Part shown: piece after piece, positions 28,838-37,203 of the stretch
How positions within the stretch are numbered: position 1 is the stretch's first letter
Layout of the letters: each line of letters starts with the position of its first letter
Assembly (NCBI RefSeq): GCF_000739735.1
Contig: NZ_BBJF01000003.1
Location: 186,001-250,000, forward strand
Direction of reading: 5' to 3'
From: Paraburkholderia ginsengisoli NBRC 100965
GTDB lineage: Bacteria; Pseudomonadota; Gammaproteobacteria; Burkholderiales; Burkholderiaceae
DNA length: 64,000 nucleotides
Made by a program: the position numbers and the translations under genes
The notes under the pieces: model-generated
Database searches by the model: none
What the model was told of the DNA's origin: nothing
What the model saw: the letters and a program-made list of their open reading frames with translations, nothing else

Positions 28838-29521
28838 ATGACCGATCATCACCCACGCGAAAGCGGCGCACCGCGCAACCCGTACGCCGGCGCTTATCCC
28901 GGCAACCTGTTCATGGTCGTCGCGCCTTCGGGCGCGGGCAAGTCGACGCTCGTGAACGCGCTGCTCGCCAGCGACGACGCGATCCGTCTGTCGATCTCGT
29001 ACACGACGCGCCCGCCGCGTCCGAAGGAGCAGGACGGCGAGCACTATCACTTCACCACCGTCGACGACTTCATGCGACGTCACGATGAAGGCGAGTTTCT
29101 GGAAAGCGCGGAAGTGCACGGCAATTACTACGGCACTTCGCGCGTGTGGATCGAGGAGCAGATGAAAAGCGGCCATGACGTGCTGCTCGAAATCGACTGG
29201 CAGGGTGCGCAGCAGGTGAAGAAGCAGTTTCACAACGCGGTCGAAATTTTCATTCTGCCGCCGTCGCTCGAAGCGCTTGAAGAGCGTCTGAAAAAGCGCG
29301 GCCAGGATGAGCCGAACGTGATCACGCGCCGTCTGCTGGCAGCCGGCAGCGAGATGGCGCACGCGGCCGAAGCGGAGTATGTGGTGATCAACGAGAAGTT
29401 CGAGCGCGCGTTGAGTGAGTTGCAATGTCTCGTCGCCGCGACGCGTTCACGCTTCGCATCGCAGTACGCGCGTCACACGCAGCTTTTCGTGCAGCTCGGC
29501 ATTCATCTGCCGCACGCTTGA
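28838..29521 (+). CDS. gmk: Guanylate kinase
   Basis: A 227-residue P-loop kinase, GMP + ATP to GDP + ADP. P-loop APSGAGKST, then [18 protein letters not shown] in the GMP-binding lid and [14 protein letters not shown]. Slightly longer than E. coli Gmk because of about 20 extra N-terminal residues. It is in the yicC-gmk-rpoZ-spoT series, so it supplies GDP/GTP next to the ppGpp enzyme. Confidence 0.97.
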   Translation: MTDHHPRESGAPRNPYAGAYPGNLFMVVAPSGAGKSTLVNALLASDDAIRLSISYTTRPPRPKEQDGEHYHFTTVDDFMRRHDEGEFLESAEVHGNYYGTSRVWIEEQMKSGHDVLLEIDWQGAQQVKKQFHNAVEIFILPPSLEALEERLKKRGQDEPNVITRRLLAAGSEMAHAAEAEYVVINEKFERALSELQCLVAATRSRFASQYARHTQLFVQLGIHLPHA

Positions 29522-29581
29522 GCGCGGCGTTGTGCCGAGCACATAAGGTAGAATAAGCAACATACTGAGAAGGAACCCAAC

Positions 29582-29785
29582 ATGGCCCGCATTACCGTCG
29601 AAGACTGCCTCAAACAGATCCCGAACCGTTTCGAACTCGCGCTTGCCGCAACCTATCGCGCGCGTCAGCTCGCTCAAGGCCACACGCCGAAGATCGAAAG
29701 CCGCGACAAGCCCACGGTCGTCGCGCTGCGCGAAATCGCAGCCGGTCAGGTCGGCGTCGAAATGCTGAAGAAGGTGCCGGTTTAA
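29582..29785 (+). CDS. rpoZ: RNA polymerase omega subunit
   Basis: A 67-residue omega subunit, [20 protein letters not shown] at its start and the RARQLAQG region conserved. It assists RNA polymerase assembly and forms part of the ppGpp binding site in proteobacteria. AGAAGGA lies upstream of the ATG. It sits between gmk and spoT, as in many proteobacteria. Confidence 0.97.
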
Positions 29786-29885
29786 GGCGCAGTGTTCTGT
29801 TTTCGATTGCCACGTATTTGCTACACCCAGTTGCATCATTAACGTACAGACCGGCGTCCAACCCTAACCCGCTACGGAGGCGACC

Positions 29886-32243
29886 ATGAGTGCTACCCCG
29901 CCCACCGCCACGGAAGTGGACCACGACGCCGACTCGCCCTCGTCTGCACGCAAGTACATCGACGCGGTCCTCGAACAGTCGTTCCGCCATCTGTTCGGGC
30001 CGACCGCCACGCCGGAGCAACCGCGCCGGCATGATGTCGTCTCCATCGCCAAACTGACGTCCTTGTTGTCCGGCTATCTGCAGCCGGAAGAGATCAAGGA
30101 CATCAAGGCGGCCTTCCATTTCAGCGACGAAGCCCACCTCGGCCAGTACCGCCAGAGTGGCGAGCCCTACATCACGCATCCTGTCGCCGTCGCGGAAATG
30201 TGCGCCGGCTGGAATCTCGACGCCCAGTCGATCATGGCGGCGCTGTTGCATGACGTGATGGAAGACCAGGGCGTGACCAAGGCGGAACTCGCCGAGCGCT
30301 TCGGCGCGAAGGTCGCGGAACTGGTCGACGGTCTGTCGAAGCTGGACAAGATGGAGTTTCGCAATCGCGAAGAGGCGCAAGCGGAGAATTTCCGCAAGAT
30401 GCTGCTCGCGATGGCGCGCGACGTCCGCGTGATTCTGGTGAAACTCGCCGACCGGCTGCACAACATGCGTACGCTCGGTGCGGTGCCGCCGGAAAAGCGC
30501 CGCCGCGTGGCGCGCGAAACGCTCGATATCTACGCGCCGATCGCTCACCGTCTCGGCCTGAACAACACCTATCGCGAGCTGCAGGACCTGAGCTTCGCGA
30601 ACTTCAATCCGCATCGGTACGCCACGCTCGAAAAAGCCGTCAAGGCGGCGCGCGGCAACCGGCGCGAAGTCGTGGGCAAGATTCTGGAGTCGGTACAGCG
30701 CGCGATCGCCGACGCGAAGATCGATGCCGAAGTCACCGGCCGCGAGAAAACCATCTTCAGTATCTACAAGAAGATGCGCGACAAGCAGTTGTCGTTCTCG
30801 CAGGTGCTCGACGTGTACGGCTTCCGCGTGGTGGTCGAAAGCGCGCTGGAATGCTACACCTGTATCGGCGCGTTGCACGCGCTGTACAAGCCCGTGCCGG
30901 GCAAGTTCAAGGACTACATCGCAATCCCGAAGGTGAACGGCTATCAGTCGCTGCACACCACGCTGGTCGGCCCGTTCGGCGCGCCGATCGAGTTCCAGGT
31001 GCGCACGCGCAAGATGCACGAGATCGCCGAAGCGGGCGTCGCCGCGCACTGGCTGTACAAGAACGGCAGCGCGGACCTGAACGATGTGCAGAAACGCGCG
31101 CACCAGTGGCTGAAGTCGCTGCTCGACATTCAGAGCGAAGCGGGCGATTCGAGCGAATTCCTCGAACACGTGAAGATCGATCTGTTCCCGGATGCGGTCT
31201 ACGTGTTCACGCCGAAGTCGAAAATCATGGCGCTGCCGCGCGGCGCGACCGCGCTCGACTTCGCGTACTCGATCCACAGCGACTTGGGCAACCAATGCGT
31301 CGCGGTGAAGATCAACAATGAACTGCTGCCCCTGCGCACCGAGTTGAAGAGTGGCGATATCGTCGAAGTCATCACGGCGCCGTACTCGAAGCCGAATCCG
31401 GCGTGGCTCGGTTTCGTGCGCAGCGGCAAGGCGCGCTCGGCAATCCGCCACTATCTGAAGACGATGCGCCTGAACGAGTCGGTGCAGCTCGGCGAGCGTC
31501 TGGTCGATCAGGCGCTGAAGGGCTACGGTCTCGCGCTGTCGGATGTGACGCCGGAGGCGTGGGAAAAGCTCGTGCAGTGGACGGGCAACAAGAACCGTCA
31601 GGAAATTTTCGCGGACATCGGTCTCGGCCGGCGTGTCGCGGCGGTCATGGCCAAGCGCATCGAAGTGCTGATGAGCGGTCGCGACGCCGACGACGACGGT
31701 TCGCGCTCAGGGTCCAACGCGCCGCATGCGCCGCCAGTGGTCATCACGGGCACCGAAGGCATGTCGGTGCAACTGTCCGCCTGCTGCCGTCCGATTCCAG
31801 GCGACGACATCATGGGCTATATCGGCATCGGCCTCGGCATGGCCATCCACACGACCGACTGCCGTGTCGCGCAGCGCATTCACAAGCGCGATCCGGGCCG
31901 CTGGATCGACGTCGCGTGGGCGCCGCAGCCGGGTCGTCTGTTCGACGTGGCCGTGAAGGTGCTGGTCAAGAACACCAAGGGCGTGTTCGCCCGCGTGGCG
32001 GCCGATATCACGTCGGCGGATGCGAACATCGTGCACATCGCGATGGACGAAGACTTGTCGCAGGAATCCACGGTGCTGCGCTTCGTGATCCAGGTGAGCG
32101 ATCGCGTCCATCTGGCCAACGTGATGCGCCGTGTGCGTACGAACCCGGACGTCATGCGAATTGCGCGTGAACGGCCGAGCGAAGAGGGGCATCACCGGCA
32201 CGAAGGCGGCATGCGAATCGATCGCGAGCGCGCGGATTATTGA
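29886..32243 (+). CDS. spoT: Bifunctional (p)ppGpp synthase/hydrolase SpoT
   Basis: A 785-residue RelA/SpoT homologue. The hydrolase domain is intact: H98, the HD pair at 122-123 in LLHDVMEDQG. The synthetase domain follows (YGFRVVVESALECYTC), then a TGS domain (VYVFTPKSKIMALPRGATAL) and a C-terminal ACT domain. Both activities are likely, so it makes and degrades the stringent-response alarmone. Start ATG has GGAGG upstream. Confidence 0.96.
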   Translation: MSATPPTATEVDHDADSPSSARKYIDAVLEQSFRHLFGPTATPEQPRRHDVVSIAKLTSLLSGYLQPEEIKDIKAAFHFSDEAHLGQYRQSGEPYITHPVAVAEMCAGWNLDAQSIMAALLHDVMEDQGVTKAELAERFGAKVAELVDGLSKLDKMEFRNREEAQAENFRKMLLAMARDVRVILVKLADRLHNMRTLGAVPPEKRRRVARETLDIYAPIAHRLGLNNTYRELQDLSFANFNPHRYATLEKAVKAARGNRREVVGKILESVQRAIADAKIDAEVTGREKTIFSIYKKMRDKQLSFSQVLDVYGFRVVVESALECYTCIGALHALYKPVPGKFKDYIAIPKVNGYQSLHTTLVGPFGAPIEFQVRTRKMHEIAEAGVAAHWLYKNGSADLNDVQKRAHQWLKSLLDIQSEAGDSSEFLEHVKIDLFPDAVYVFTPKSKIMALPRGATALDFAYSIHSDLGNQCVAVKINNELLPLRTELKSGDIVEVITAPYSKPNPAWLGFVRSGKARSAIRHYLKTMRLNESVQLGERLVDQALKGYGLALSDVTPEAWEKLVQWTGNKNRQEIFADIGLGRRVAAVMAKRIEVLMSGRDADDDGSRSGSNAPHAPPVVITGTEGMSVQLSACCRPIPGDDIMGYIGIGLGMAIHTTDCRVAQRIHKRDPGRWIDVAWAPQPGRLFDVAVKVLVKNTKGVFARVAADITSADANIVHIAMDEDLSQESTVLRFVIQVSDRVHLANVMRRVRTNPDVMRIARERPSEEGHHRHEGGMRIDRERADY

Positions 32244-32358
32244 CCGACGCGCAGTTCTTCACGCCTGATGCGTACCCGGCGGATTTCAAATGTCCGCCGT
32301 TCTTATCTGAACGTGCCGGCTACCGGCGAGTCTCACCTGAAACTCTGGGAGAACGCTG

Positions 32359-32847
32359 ATGAACGTAGCCGACCTCAATGGCCTGGCGCTCGATTACTGG
32401 GTGGCCCGCAGCCTGCACGACTTTGTGCGCGAAATCTATTTCACCGACAGCGGCGAAACCGTCTCGATTCGCGGCAACGACGGTGGTCGTCCGTGGGATG
32501 GACGCTTCACGCCGTCCGCGTCATGGGAGGCAGCCGCGACGGTGCTGGAGCGCGCACAGCGGCTCGAAGTGCGTGAGCGGACCGAAGGCGGCGCGGCGCA
32601 TTGCGTCGCGGAGTTCCATGGCGGGCATCGGACGGTCGAAGGGCGGGGCGACTCGTTGCGAGTGGCGTTGCTGCGTGCGTTCGTCACAAGCCGTTTCGGC
32701 GATAGCGTAGACGATGTGCTGCGCGAGCCACAGGCGCTGGCGGGCGATGGGATTCGGCTGATAGGCGAGCAAACGGCGGGGGGCGTTGTCGAGGACGTGC
32801 CGAGCCCGGATGGGCGGCTTGGCGATATACAGTCGCCCCCACGATAA
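32359..32847 (+). CDS. DUF2591 (NinX-like) protein
   Basis: A 162-residue protein. The N-terminus (MNVADLNGLALDYWVARS) and C-terminal FVTSRFGDSVDDV resemble the DUF2591 family, which includes lambdoid phage NinX. Middle residues fit the pattern WEAAATVLERAQR. The function of DUF2591 is unknown. It lies just after spoT and before two tRNA genes, so it may be a phage-derived gene retained in the core chromosome. The ATG is preceded by CTGGGAGA. Confidence 0.6.
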   Translation: MNVADLNGLALDYWVARSLHDFVREIYFTDSGETVSIRGNDGGRPWDGRFTPSASWEAAATVLERAQRLEVRERTEGGAAHCVAEFHGGHRTVEGRGDSLRVALLRAFVTSRFGDSVDDVLREPQALAGDGIRLIGEQTAGGVVEDVPSPDGRLGDIQSPPR

Positions 32848-32894
32848 CGAGCGGCGAGCAGCGGAGCGGACTGCCTCGCGCTAAAAAGTGCCGG

Positions 32895-32929
32895 ACAAAA
32901 ACAAAGGGCCTTCCGATCGGAAGGCCCTT
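32895..32929 (-). terminator. Terminator downstream of the tRNA-Arg pair
   Basis: An 11-bp stem AAGGGCCTTCC/GGAAGGCCCTT with GATC loop. On the minus strand it is followed by TTTGTTTTT. It lies 7 bases beyond the 3' end of the first-listed tRNA-Arg, so it ends the tandem tRNA transcript. Confidence 0.85.
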
Positions 32930-32935
32930 CATAGG

Positions 32936-33012
32936 TGGTGCGGCTGGCAGGATTCGAACCCACGACCCCTTGGTTCGTAGCCAAGTACTCTATCCAACTG
33001 AGCTACAGCCGC
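32936..33012 (-). tRNA. tRNA-Arg(ACG), copy 1
   Basis: Minus-strand cloverleaf: acceptor GCGGCTG/CAGCCGC, anticodon loop CTACGAA (anticodon ACG, wobble A34 expected to be inosine), T-arm GTTCGAATC, encoded CCA. 77 nt. An identical copy follows upstream on the same strand at 33091-33167. Confidence 0.95.
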
Positions 33013-33090
33013 ACGCTAAACGGGTAATGCTTACTGCAATGAAACCGGGTGAAACGTTCGGGCCGCCCCGCAGGGAAACCCTCGAATAGT

Positions 33091-33167
33091 TGGTGCGGCT
33101 GGCAGGATTCGAACCCACGACCCCTTGGTTCGTAGCCAAGTACTCTATCCAACTGAGCTACAGCCGC
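33091..33167 (-). tRNA. tRNA-Arg(ACG), copy 2
   Basis: Identical over 77 nt to the copy at 32936-33012, which it precedes on the minus strand with a 78-base spacer. Both are probably transcribed together and terminated at 32895-32929. Two identical genes fit the high demand for reading CGU/CGC. Confidence 0.95.
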
Positions 33168-33288
33168 ACACAGAAACGAGATTATAGCCAAGGGTTTTGG
33201 AAAATGGAAGGGTGTAACTGCGATTTGTCCCATGGGCCCGATCGTGTACCCTTGATAGGCAGTCGTTTGCTGCAGTTAACGGACCATC

Positions 33289-33858
33289 ATGAACAAGGCC
33301 TTTGTCAAAGAGTCGAGTGAAGAGAATGACGACGACCTCGACGTCGCCCAGCCGGACATCCCCGCGGGTACCAAGAACTACATCACGCCCGCCGGCTACC
33401 GGCGCATGCGCGATGAACTGCTGAATCTGATCGACGTTGAGCGGCCGGAAGTGGTCAAGCTCGTGTCGTGGGCGGCGTCGAACGGCGATCGCTCCGAGAA
33501 CGGCGATTACATCTATGGCAAGCGACGCTTGCGCGAGATCGACCGGCGCATCCGCTTTCTGACCAAACGTCTCGATCTCGCGGAGGTTGTCGATAGCAGC
33601 AAGCAGGAGAACGTCGACCAGGTTTTCTTCGGCGCGACCGTCGAATATGCGACGGAAGATGGCGACACCCATGCGGTGACGATTGTCGGTATCGACGAGG
33701 TCGACCTGGACATCGGGCGCGTGAGCTGGATTTCGCCGATTGCGCGCGCGCTGCTCAAAGCGAAAATCGGCGATACGGTTACGCTGTACACGCCGGGCGG
33801 TCCGCAGCCGATCGATATCCTCGACGTCAAGTATCCTGCGCCCGATACGGGCGGTTAG
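33289..33858 (+). CDS. greB: Transcription elongation factor GreB
   Basis: A 189-residue Gre factor that rescues backtracked RNA polymerase by stimulating transcript cleavage. The N-terminal coiled coil and basic ENGDYIYGKRRLREIDRRIRF identify GreB over GreA; the C-terminal domain reads VSWISPIARALLKAKIGDTV. An acidic N-terminal stretch (ENDDDLDVA) is an extension seen in Burkholderiaceae. Length is about 20-30 residues above E. coli GreB. Confidence 0.95.
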   Translation: MNKAFVKESSEENDDDLDVAQPDIPAGTKNYITPAGYRRMRDELLNLIDVERPEVVKLVSWAASNGDRSENGDYIYGKRRLREIDRRIRFLTKRLDLAEVVDSSKQENVDQVFFGATVEYATEDGDTHAVTIVGIDEVDLDIGRVSWISPIARALLKAKIGDTVTLYTPGGPQPIDILDVKYPAPDTGG

Positions 33859-33930
33859 GCCTATGTGTTGCCGCGTCCTCGAGGTCTGTGAGGTGGGGCG
33901 AATCAGACTGTTTCGAAGAGATCCGTCCTG

Positions 33931-34248
33931 CTACCGCGGACGAGCGTGAACGCTCGCATGCGCATGTGCGAGCAGCGTGCGCACCTGATCGAGTGTTCCG
34001 CTGCGCTTCCAGTGCAGATACTTGGCATAGCAGGTCTGTTGCGGCGGGAAGTGGGCGGGCAGATACAGCCAGCGCTCGCCCGTGCGTTCGATCCACAGAA
34101 TCGCATCGAGCACGGCGCGCGAATCGGCGGCTGGGCGCCCAGTGGGCCTTTGCGCGCCCGCCCGAAACAGGTGTCGAATTTTCTCCCATTCGGCGTCTGA
34201 TAGCCGGTCCATCTGGTCTTCTCCCCAAAGTGTCGTCTGGCGCGACAT
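33931..34248 (-). CDS. Orphan IS5-type transposase N-terminal domain (DUF4096)
   Basis: A 105-residue protein with the DUF4096 pattern (LSDAEWEKIRHLF at the start, RPAADSRAVLDAILWIERTGERWLYLP and the P-rich end), the DNA-binding half of IS5/IS1182-type transposases. The DDE catalytic half is absent, no terminal inverted repeats are visible around it, and the frame is intact. It is therefore a domesticated or decayed fragment, not an active element. It sits between convergent greB and the porin. Confidence 0.65.
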   Translation of the reverse strand: MSRQTTLWGEDQMDRLSDAEWEKIRHLFRAGAQRPTGRPAADSRAVLDAILWIERTGERWLYLPAHFPPQQTCYAKYLHWKRSGTLDQVRTLLAHAHASVHARPR

Positions 34249-34253
34249 AAAAA

Positions 34254-34275
34254 AAGGCGCCGCGAACGGCGCCTT
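34254..34275 (-). terminator. Terminator downstream of the porin
   Basis: A 9-bp stem AAGGCGCCG/CGGCGCCTT with loop CGAA; on the minus strand it is followed by eight T. It lies about 35 bases past the porin stop. Confidence 0.85.
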
Positions 34276-34307
34276 CGATACTGCAAGTACTTCGCAGCTT
34301 GGGAAGC

Positions 34308-35456
34308 TTAGAAGCGGTGACGCAGACCTGCCGTCACAGCGATTTGCTTGTTGCTGCTCGACGCTGCGCCCAGGCCATTGATGTTGGCGTCGACGATTGA
34401 GCCTTCGTTAGCTTCCTGATACACGCCTTGCAGGTACACGTCCGTCCGCTTGGACAATGCGTAGGCGGTTTGCAGGTTGAACTGGTTCCAGTGCACATGC
34501 GAGCTGGACAGATTCGCGCGGGTGTACGTGTACGCGCCGGCGATGCTGATAGCCGGCGTCAGAGCGTAGCGGGCGTTCGCTTCGAAGTTCTGGAAGTGAG
34601 CGCTGTTGGTCGGGAAACCGACGCCGCCAGCGATGCCCGACGCACCCTGGCTGATGCCAGCGAGGCCCGACAGATTCGTTTGCGAGTACACGAGGCCGAC
34701 CGTTGCAGGGCCGAACGCGTAATTGGCACCCGCGCCCCACGTTTGCTGGCGGGCAGCGAAGAAGGTGTTATCGCCCGACACTGCGCCACCCGAGTTGAAC
34801 GCAGCGGCCGCGCTGGTCGCGCCGTTATTGTTCAATTGCAAGTAAGCAGCACCGACATTCAGGCCGCCCCAGTTGTACGACGCGCCTGCGCTGTATGCGC
34901 GGTTGTTGGCGAAGCCGTCAGCCTGGTTCGAGAAGCCGTACAACGCGCCGAATTTGAAGCCGCCGTAGTTCGCGCTCTGGTACTTGACCGAGTTGTTGAC
35001 GCGGAACGAGTTGTTCAGGTTGTCGTTGTCGAACGGATGCGCGAATTGCGTGCCGCCGTATTGCGTACCGGTCAGCGCCAGCGGGCCGACGTAGTCAACC
35101 ATGCTGTCATATTGACGGCCGAGGGTGACGGAGCCGAATTGGTCGCTCGACAGACCCACGAAAGCCTGACGACCGAATAGACGGCTGTTCTGCTTGAGCG
35201 TGCCGTCGTTGATGCCGAAGCCGTTTTCCAAAGTGAAGATGGCCTTCAGGCCGCCGCCCAGATCCTCAGCGCCACGCAGGCCGAAACGGCTACCGTTCAC
35301 CGAGCCGCTCGTCATCTGCCAGTTGCTGTGGCCATGCTGGTTGTTCGTGTAGGTAATGCCGGCGTCGATCAAGCCGTACAACGTCACGCTGCTTTGCGCG
35401 TGCGCGGCGGTTGCAAAAACGCCCGTGAGGGCCGCGACCATGAGTGTCTTCTTCAT
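34308..35456 (-). CDS. Outer-membrane general porin (OmpC-like, Gram-negative porin)
   Basis: A 382-residue protein with signal peptide MKKTLMVAALTGVFATAAHA. The mature protein begins QSSVTLYGLIDAGITYTNN, and alternating beta strands with aromatic girdles continue to a C-terminal aromatic LRHRF, the recognition signal for BamA insertion. LRGAEDLGGGLKAIFTLENGF and the LFGRQAFVGLS block are family features. A trimeric 16-strand porin is expected. Codon use and GC match the chromosome. Confidence 0.93.
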   Translation of the reverse strand: MKKTLMVAALTGVFATAAHAQSSVTLYGLIDAGITYTNNQHGHSNWQMTSGSVNGSRFGLRGAEDLGGGLKAIFTLENGFGINDGTLKQNSRLFGRQAFVGLSSDQFGSVTLGRQYDSMVDYVGPLALTGTQYGGTQFAHPFDNDNLNNSFRVNNSVKYQSANYGGFKFGALYGFSNQADGFANNRAYSAGASYNWGGLNVGAAYLQLNNNGATSAAAAFNSGGAVSGDNTFFAARQQTWGAGANYAFGPATVGLVYSQTNLSGLAGISQGASGIAGGVGFPTNSAHFQNFEANARYALTPAISIAGAYTYTRANLSSSHVHWNQFNLQTAYALSKRTDVYLQGVYQEANEGSIVDANINGLGAASSSNKQIAVTAGLRHRF

Positions 35457-35876
35457 TTTGTAACTCCGAGAGCGAGAGATGTATCTGGAACCCTAGCTTG
35501 GGAGACCTTCACACGGGGCGCGTGCTGCGAGAGGCGAGGCCATGTGAGAAAGCGCGTCGAGCAAAATCGCGCTGGTTTCCGGTTAGGCAGAGTGTAGAGA
35601 GACACTTCGCGAATTGGGCGTTCCGATTTCCGCAATAAAGTATTACGCGATCAGAAATGATGTGCGAACGCGCTTCGAGCCTTATAGATAAAGGCTTTCA
35701 GCGTTATTGAGAGAAGCAGGGAATGGCTTACGCGAGATCGCGTTGCTCATTTGCGACACTAAACGATGCAAAAAAACAACGCAGCAATATCGAAATGAGG
35801 ATTGTTGTTATTACTGCAATAGATGATTGTTAATTGTGTGAATAATAGAAACGGACTGTGTCGCTATACTAAAAGT
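35457..35876. other. Gap upstream of the porin and of a candidate small RNA
   Basis: About 420 bases, AT-richer than the flanks. It contains the porin's promoter region on the minus strand and, at its right edge, a TATACT hexamer (35865-35870) that would serve a plus-strand RNA. No protein-coding frame with a ribosome binding site was found. Confidence 0.5.
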
Positions 35877-35960
35877 TCTGCTTTCCGAAGCAGACTTTTT
35901 CGTTGACGAAAAAGATCTCCAAACCTTTGTCGGCGCGACTTCTCAGTCGCGCTTTTTTTT
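35877..35960 (+). ncRNA. Candidate small RNA with three hairpins and a terminator
   Basis: Downstream of TATACT lie, in order: hairpin 1 with stem TCTGCTT/AAGCAGA (35877-35894), hairpin 2 with stem CTTTTTCG/CGAAAAAG and loop TTGA (35895-35914), a single-stranded CU-rich linker GATCTCCAAACC (about 35914-35925) complementary to a Shine-Dalgarno, and a rho-independent terminator with stem GCGCGACT/AGTCGCGC and eight T (35933-35960). The length of about 84 nt, three stems and U-tail fit an Hfq-type base-pairing RNA. No open reading frame is present. The start site is inferred from the -10; the -35 is weak. It is between the porin and a hypothetical gene. Confidence 0.65.
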
Positions 35961-35992
35961 GCCCTAAATTGCCCAGCGTCGCCAGATCCCGT

Positions 35993-36235
35993 TCAATGTG
36001 CCGGCGCGGCGCCGTCCAGGTCGTTCCAATCGATCGTTGTCGAGACGCTCCAGTCTTCCATCACATAGCGGCGCGCATCCATCGGGGACGACAGCAGGTT
36101 TTGCCAGTGATCCCCGTGCCACATGGGATCGAATTCGAACGAGGTATCCGTGGTTAGTTCGGGTTGATCGGACGAGGGCTTTGCGTGGGAAGGCGTGAGC
36201 CAAACGATAAGGCGGCGGAGTTCATTGAGCAGCAT
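35993..36235 (-). CDS. Hypothetical protein
   Basis: An 80-residue protein preceded by a good ribosome binding site (CAGGAGA). The N-terminus LLNELRRLIVWLTP is amphipathic/hydrophobic and the middle is rich in aromatic and acidic residues (FEFDPMWHGDHW). No family is recognised. The ATG at 36235 was preferred to a longer frame starting at 36316 because of the ribosome binding site. It is isolated beside the candidate small RNA. Confidence 0.6.
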   Translation of the reverse strand: MLLNELRRLIVWLTPSHAKPSSDQPELTTDTSFEFDPMWHGDHWQNLLSSPMDARRYVMEDWSVSTTIDWNDLDGAAPAH

Positions 36236-36654
36236 GGCAATCTCCTGATACGCATTACTACGACGGCTGATCCGATCATCCTGCCGGCCACGCGATGCAA
36301 CAAGTCGGACAAACACTTACTAAAAACATTTCTTGTTACATTTACTTATAGCCTCAAGAAAAAATTCCCACGTCGGCGCGTGTTTGGAAGTGACTGAGCA
36401 ATATTGACGGATTTATTTATTCTGTAGTTAATGAATATGCCTACGGAATTACGGCGAACGGGTGAACGCCTAGCTCGATCTGTGCTAACTGCATACGAAA
36501 AATTTACTTGATGGAGATTCTTTGTTACCCGTATAACGGCAAGTCTGAATTTCAGTTGCCAATTCTGAATGTTGAAGCCTGCTGAATATGGCGTGGCTCT
36601 CCGGAGCGGCGGTGTTATTCGACGTAGGGCAATGCCAAATTTGATAAATCATCG
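36236..36654. other. Gap upstream of the cspA-like sequence
   Basis: About 420 bases, AT-rich, no gene. Cold-shock genes have long structured leaders, so the right part may be the former 5' leader of the cspA-like sequence. I could not identify a cold-box or clear promoter. Confidence 0.4.
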
Positions 36655-36858
36655 AGGGAAACTGGTGTCGTCAAATGGTTTAACGATGCTAAGGGCTTTG
36701 GCTTCATTACTTCGGATGCGGGTGGCGAAGACCTGTTCGCTCACTTTTCGGAAATTCGTGCGGAAGATTTCAAATCGTTGAAGGAAAATCAGCGCGTGTC
36801 CTTCGACGTCAAAGCCGGCCTGAAGGGTAAGCAGGCGGCGAACATCCAACCGCTGTGA
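36655..36858 (+). pseudogene. cspA: cspA-like cold-shock protein lacking a start codon
   Basis: Codons from 36658 read [20 protein letters not shown], then [10 protein letters not shown] and end QAANIQPL, a full-length cold-shock domain with RNP-1 (KGFGFI) and RNP-2 (DLFAHF). In intact genes the codon before ETG is ATG; here it is AGG at 36655. Upstream in the same frame are only non-start codons back to a TAG (36625-36627), and no in-frame ATG or GTG near the N-terminus can substitute. The coding part shows no frameshift or stop. It is either a very recent pseudogene, a sequencing error, or translated from a non-standard start. A terminator follows at 36895. Confidence 0.75.
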
Positions 36859-36894
36859 GCCGTGCGGCGTGTGCTGTACCGCCGAACGCCAGAG

Positions 36895-36923
36895 AGCCCT
36901 CACCGGAGTGCGAGGGCTTTTTT
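36895..36923 (+). terminator. Terminator after the cspA-like sequence
   Basis: A 7-bp stem AGCCCTC/GAGGGCT with a ten-base loop, followed by TTTTTT. Confidence 0.7.
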
Positions 36924-37203
36924 ATTGGCCTTGGAGTATTTCAATTGCAGATTGCCGCAAAGGTTAGCGGATGAAATAGATTCGGTTTGAAATAAATGCG
37001 GGCATGGAAATGAAAATGCCGAAATTTTTTGTTTTCACCAGATAAAGGTACAACCTTCAAGTTTCGCAAGCTTGGCTGCGGCTTACCCCTACACCCTCTT
37101 TTCCTCATCGCGACCCATCCGCATGAATGCGATGCGATCTGAGTGCGCGACGCTCAACTGGTGCATACTGCCGCAAAGCCACGCGTCTAAAGTCTCTCTT
37201 TCC
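36924..37203. other. Intergenic region
   Basis: About 280 bases with AT-rich runs. No gene with a ribosome binding site was found; it should contain the promoter of the exonuclease gene, but no clear -35/-10 pair is visible. Confidence 0.4.

Noticed and set aside
29610..31451. 613-codon open frame on the minus strand opposite spoT
   Set aside because: Antisense shadow produced by GC-rich codon bias; it has no ribosome binding site and the plus strand carries an unmistakable SpoT.
36569..36781. 70-codon frame overlapping the cold-shock sequence
   Set aside because: It reads the cspA-like DNA in a wrong frame; the real protein homology is in the other frame.
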